A DNA stretch of 64,000 nt from Mycobacterium sp. Root135 (lineage in GTDB: Bacteria > Actinomycetota > Actinomycetes > Mycobacteriales > Mycobacteriaceae): NCBI RefSeq assembly GCF_001426545.1, contig NZ_LMEZ01000001.1, forward strand, positions 967 to 64,966, read 5' to 3'. Both the position numbers and the translations under genes were made by a program. Below are positions 62,455-64,000 of this stretch, piece by piece (position 1 is the first letter of the stretch; each line of letters opens with the position of its first letter). The notes beneath the pieces were generated by a model, which saw nothing but the letters and a program-made list of their open reading frames with translations, did no database searches and was not told the origin of the DNA.

Positions 62455-63717
62455 ATGGGCGACGAGCGGATCGACGGGGGACCACGGTCGGCGATCGTGG
62501 TCGGTGCGGGCATCGTCGGATTGTCGACGGCGTGGTTCCTGCAGGAGCGCGGGGTCGAGGTCACCGTCGTGGACGGCTGCGGTGTCGCGACCGGCGCCTC
62601 CTGGGGTAACGCCGGCTGGGTGGCACCGGCACTGACGCTGCCCCTGAACTCCCCGGCGGTGCTGCGCTACGGCCTGCGCTCGCTGCGCGACCGCTCCGCG
62701 CCCCTGCACATCCCGATGAGCGCCGACCGCGCACTGTGGCGCTTCCTCGTCCAGTTCGCCGCGAACTGCCGTCAGTCCGTCTGGGACCGCGCCATGAACG
62801 CCAACGTGCCTCTCAACGAGGACTGCCTGGAGGCCTTCGACGTCCTGGTCGCCAACGGGGTCGACGCGCCGGTGACCGACGCGCCGATCACCGCGCTGTT
62901 CCGCAGCGCCCACGACGCCGAACACCTGATGCGAGAACTACGCAGCCTCGCCGACGCCGGCCAGAGCCTGTCGGTCACCGAGCTCACCGGCGAAGCGCTC
63001 CGCGCCCAGGTGCCGCTCGCGTCGCGGGCGATCACCGCGGGCGTCAACGTCAACGGGCAGCGCTTCGTCGACCCGGGGCGTTTCGTGACGGCACTGGGAC
63101 GGGCGGTCGTCGACCGCGGCGCCACCCTGCTCACCAAGGACGTCAAGGACGTCGTCAGCTCTGGCCCCGGCGTCGTGGTTCAGCTTGCCGGCGGGCCGCC
63201 CCTGACCGCCGACACCGCCGTGATCGCCACCGGCGCCTGGTTGTCCCGACTGGCGGGCCCACGGTTGCGCGTGCCGGTGGGATCCGGTCGCGGCTACTCG
63301 TTCACCGTTCCCGTCGACCGTCCGCTGCCCGGACCCGTCTACCTGCCGGACGTCCGGGTGGCGTGCACTCCTTACCGCGACGGCCTGCGCGTGGCAGGCA
63401 CGATGGAGTTCCGCGCCCCGCACCACCCCGTCGTCGCCGACCGAGTCAGCGCGATCGTCGCCTCCGCGAGCCCGCTGCTCGACGGCGTTCGGTGGGACGA
63501 GCGCAGCGACGTCTGGGTGGGTCCGCGTCCGGTCACCCCCGACGGTCGCCCCGTGATCGGTGAACTGTCGCCACACGTGTACGTGGCCGGGGGCCACGGC
63601 ATGTGGGGACTCGCCCACGGTCCGGTGACGGGACGCCTTCTCGCCGAACAGATCACCACCGGCAAGCAACCCGAAGTGCTGCGGCCCTTCGATCCGCGGC
63701 GACGCGCCGTCGCCTGA
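62455..63717 (+). CDS. FAD-dependent D-amino acid dehydrogenase-like oxidoreductase
   Basis: 420 residues from ATG 62455, which follows GGAGG. The FAD Rossmann motif is AIVVGAGIVGLSTAWFL; GASWGNAGWVAPAL is the DadA-type flavin loop; the C-terminus has VGPRPVTPDGRPVIGEL and VYVAGGHGMWGLAHGP. DadA enzymes oxidatively deaminate D-amino acids; the group also covers glycine and sarcosine-type oxidases. Likely controlled by PucR. Confidence 0.88.
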   Translation: MGDERIDGGPRSAIVVGAGIVGLSTAWFLQERGVEVTVVDGCGVATGASWGNAGWVAPALTLPLNSPAVLRYGLRSLRDRSAPLHIPMSADRALWRFLVQFAANCRQSVWDRAMNANVPLNEDCLEAFDVLVANGVDAPVTDAPITALFRSAHDAEHLMRELRSLADAGQSLSVTELTGEALRAQVPLASRAITAGVNVNGQRFVDPGRFVTALGRAVVDRGATLLTKDVKDVVSSGPGVVVQLAGGPPLTADTAVIATGAWLSRLAGPRLRVPVGSGRGYSFTVPVDRPLPGPVYLPDVRVACTPYRDGLRVAGTMEFRAPHHPVVADRVSAIVASASPLLDGVRWDERSDVWVGPRPVTPDGRPVIGELSPHVYVAGGHGMWGLAHGPVTGRLLAEQITTGKQPEVLRPFDPRRRAVA

Positions 63718-63752
63718 CCGTCCTACCTTCGCCCACCTCGGGCGCTGCGAGT

Positions 63753-63792
63753 CGTCAGGGGCGGCGCAACCGTTCACCGCCCGCCCCTGACG
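63753..63792 (+). terminator. Inverted repeat after the DadA-like gene
   Basis: Arms CGTCAGGGGCG (63753-63763) and CGCCCCTGACG (63782-63792), 18-base loop that can pair further. Lies 35 bases after the stop. No U-tract follows. It could end the dadA-like transcript. Confidence 0.5.
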
Positions 63793-63815
63793 GCAACCCA
63801 CGAAAGGAACCTCGA

Positions 63816-64000
63816 ATGACGACCATGACCGACCGCGTGTGGATATCGGCGGGCGCCCACGAGCGGCTGCAACGGGAGTTCGACACCCTGCGCGAACTGT
63901 GTGCCAGCGCTCCCGGCGACCAGGACGCCGACGAGAATGCCATCGCCGTCAAGCGCGCCCGCCAAGCCCGCATCCAACGAATTCACGACCTGCTGCTGAA
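63816..64000 (+). CDS. GreA/GreB-family elongation factor-like protein, partial
   Basis: ATG 63816 (AAAGGA seven bases upstream) opens a frame that runs off the window. The 61 visible residues form the GreA-type coiled coil: VWISAGAHERLQREFDTLREL, then VKRARQARIQRIHDLL. The C-terminal domain is not in the window, so GreA proper and the Rnk-like mycobacterial group cannot be told apart. Confidence 0.7.
   Translation, partial: MTTMTDRVWISAGAHERLQREFDTLRELCASAPGDQDADENAIAVKRARQARIQRIHDLLL

Noticed and set aside
1..64000. tRNA genes, CRISPR arrays, transposases or integrases
   Set aside because: None recognised when reading both strands; no clustered direct repeats or transposase motifs were seen.

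Overview
The window reads as chromosome of an environmental, rapidly growing mycobacterium (Mycolicibacterium-like). The genus call rests on a complete yrbEAB-mceA-F operon, an mmpS-mmpL operon, several DUF732 secreted proteins, a Rv0203-type hemophore-like protein, an EspC-like/DUF1023 pair, F420/flavin LLM oxidoreductases, high GC and frequent GTG/TTG starts. No rRNA, tRNA, CRISPR array, insertion sequence or phage gene was seen. Both window ends cut genes: an Mkl/MceG-type ATPase at the left and a GreA-like factor at the right.

Region 1 (1-13.6 kb) is a catabolic island. A minus-strand block encodes an SMP-30 lactonase-like protein, an acyl-CoA ligase, a LeuB-type dehydrogenase and the start of the Mkl-like ATPase. 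A plus-strand block encodes an LLM monooxygenase, a TetR regulator, a GAF/AAA/Fis regulator, a type I Baeyer-Villiger monooxygenase, homogentisate 1,2-dioxygenase, an alpha/beta hydrolase and an NTF2-like protein. Together they suggest ketone/aromatic degradation through an ester or lactone. A conserved ~86-bp element is repeated upstream of the LLM gene and of the Fis-type regulator.

Region 2 (14.2-27.5 kb) is a full mce lipid-importer operon with tight ATGA/GTGA overlaps, followed by a train of small secreted or membrane proteins (Mas-like, CAP-like, MmpS-like, three DUF732). A perfect 19-bp palindrome lies upstream. The Mkl-like ATPase at the left edge could energise this permease, so uptake and catabolism may be linked.

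Region 3 (27.8-34.4 kb) holds a ribBA gene and a minus-strand mmpS-mmpL-DUF732 operon that ends in a frameshifted, internally deleted Rv0455c-like gene. A divergent TetR gene probably controls it. Region 4 (34.8-44.8 kb) is a series of small regulator-plus-enzyme modules, most with clear palindromic operators: GntR with dehydrogenase/MFS/RraA aldolase; TetR with LLM; MarR with RidA and hydrolase; AsnC with DUF2000; and a quinone-oxidoreductase-like MDR preceded by twin palindromes.

Region 5 (44.9-56.3 kb) contains a secreted PAP2 phosphatase, an SDR, a DUF3887-alpha/beta hydrolase gene split by an in-frame TAG, a hemophore-like protein, a three-gene DyP-peroxidase operon with two partner proteins of unknown function, an arginase-family gene preceded by a 39-codon ORF, a lipoprotein and an EspC-like/DUF1023 pair. 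Region 6 (56.4-64 kb) is an amide/nitrogen module: an AmiC-like binding protein without a signal peptide, MarR, FmdB, formamidase, a MetX-like hydrolase, a PucR regulator and a DadA-like oxidase. A perfect 22-bp palindrome sits at the predicted fmdB transcription start.

The strongest candidates for something undescribed are the DyP-associated three-gene operon, the duplicated 86-bp regulatory element together with a Fis-type activator whose ATPase motifs are degraded, and the cytosolic AmiC-like sensor linked to formamidase.
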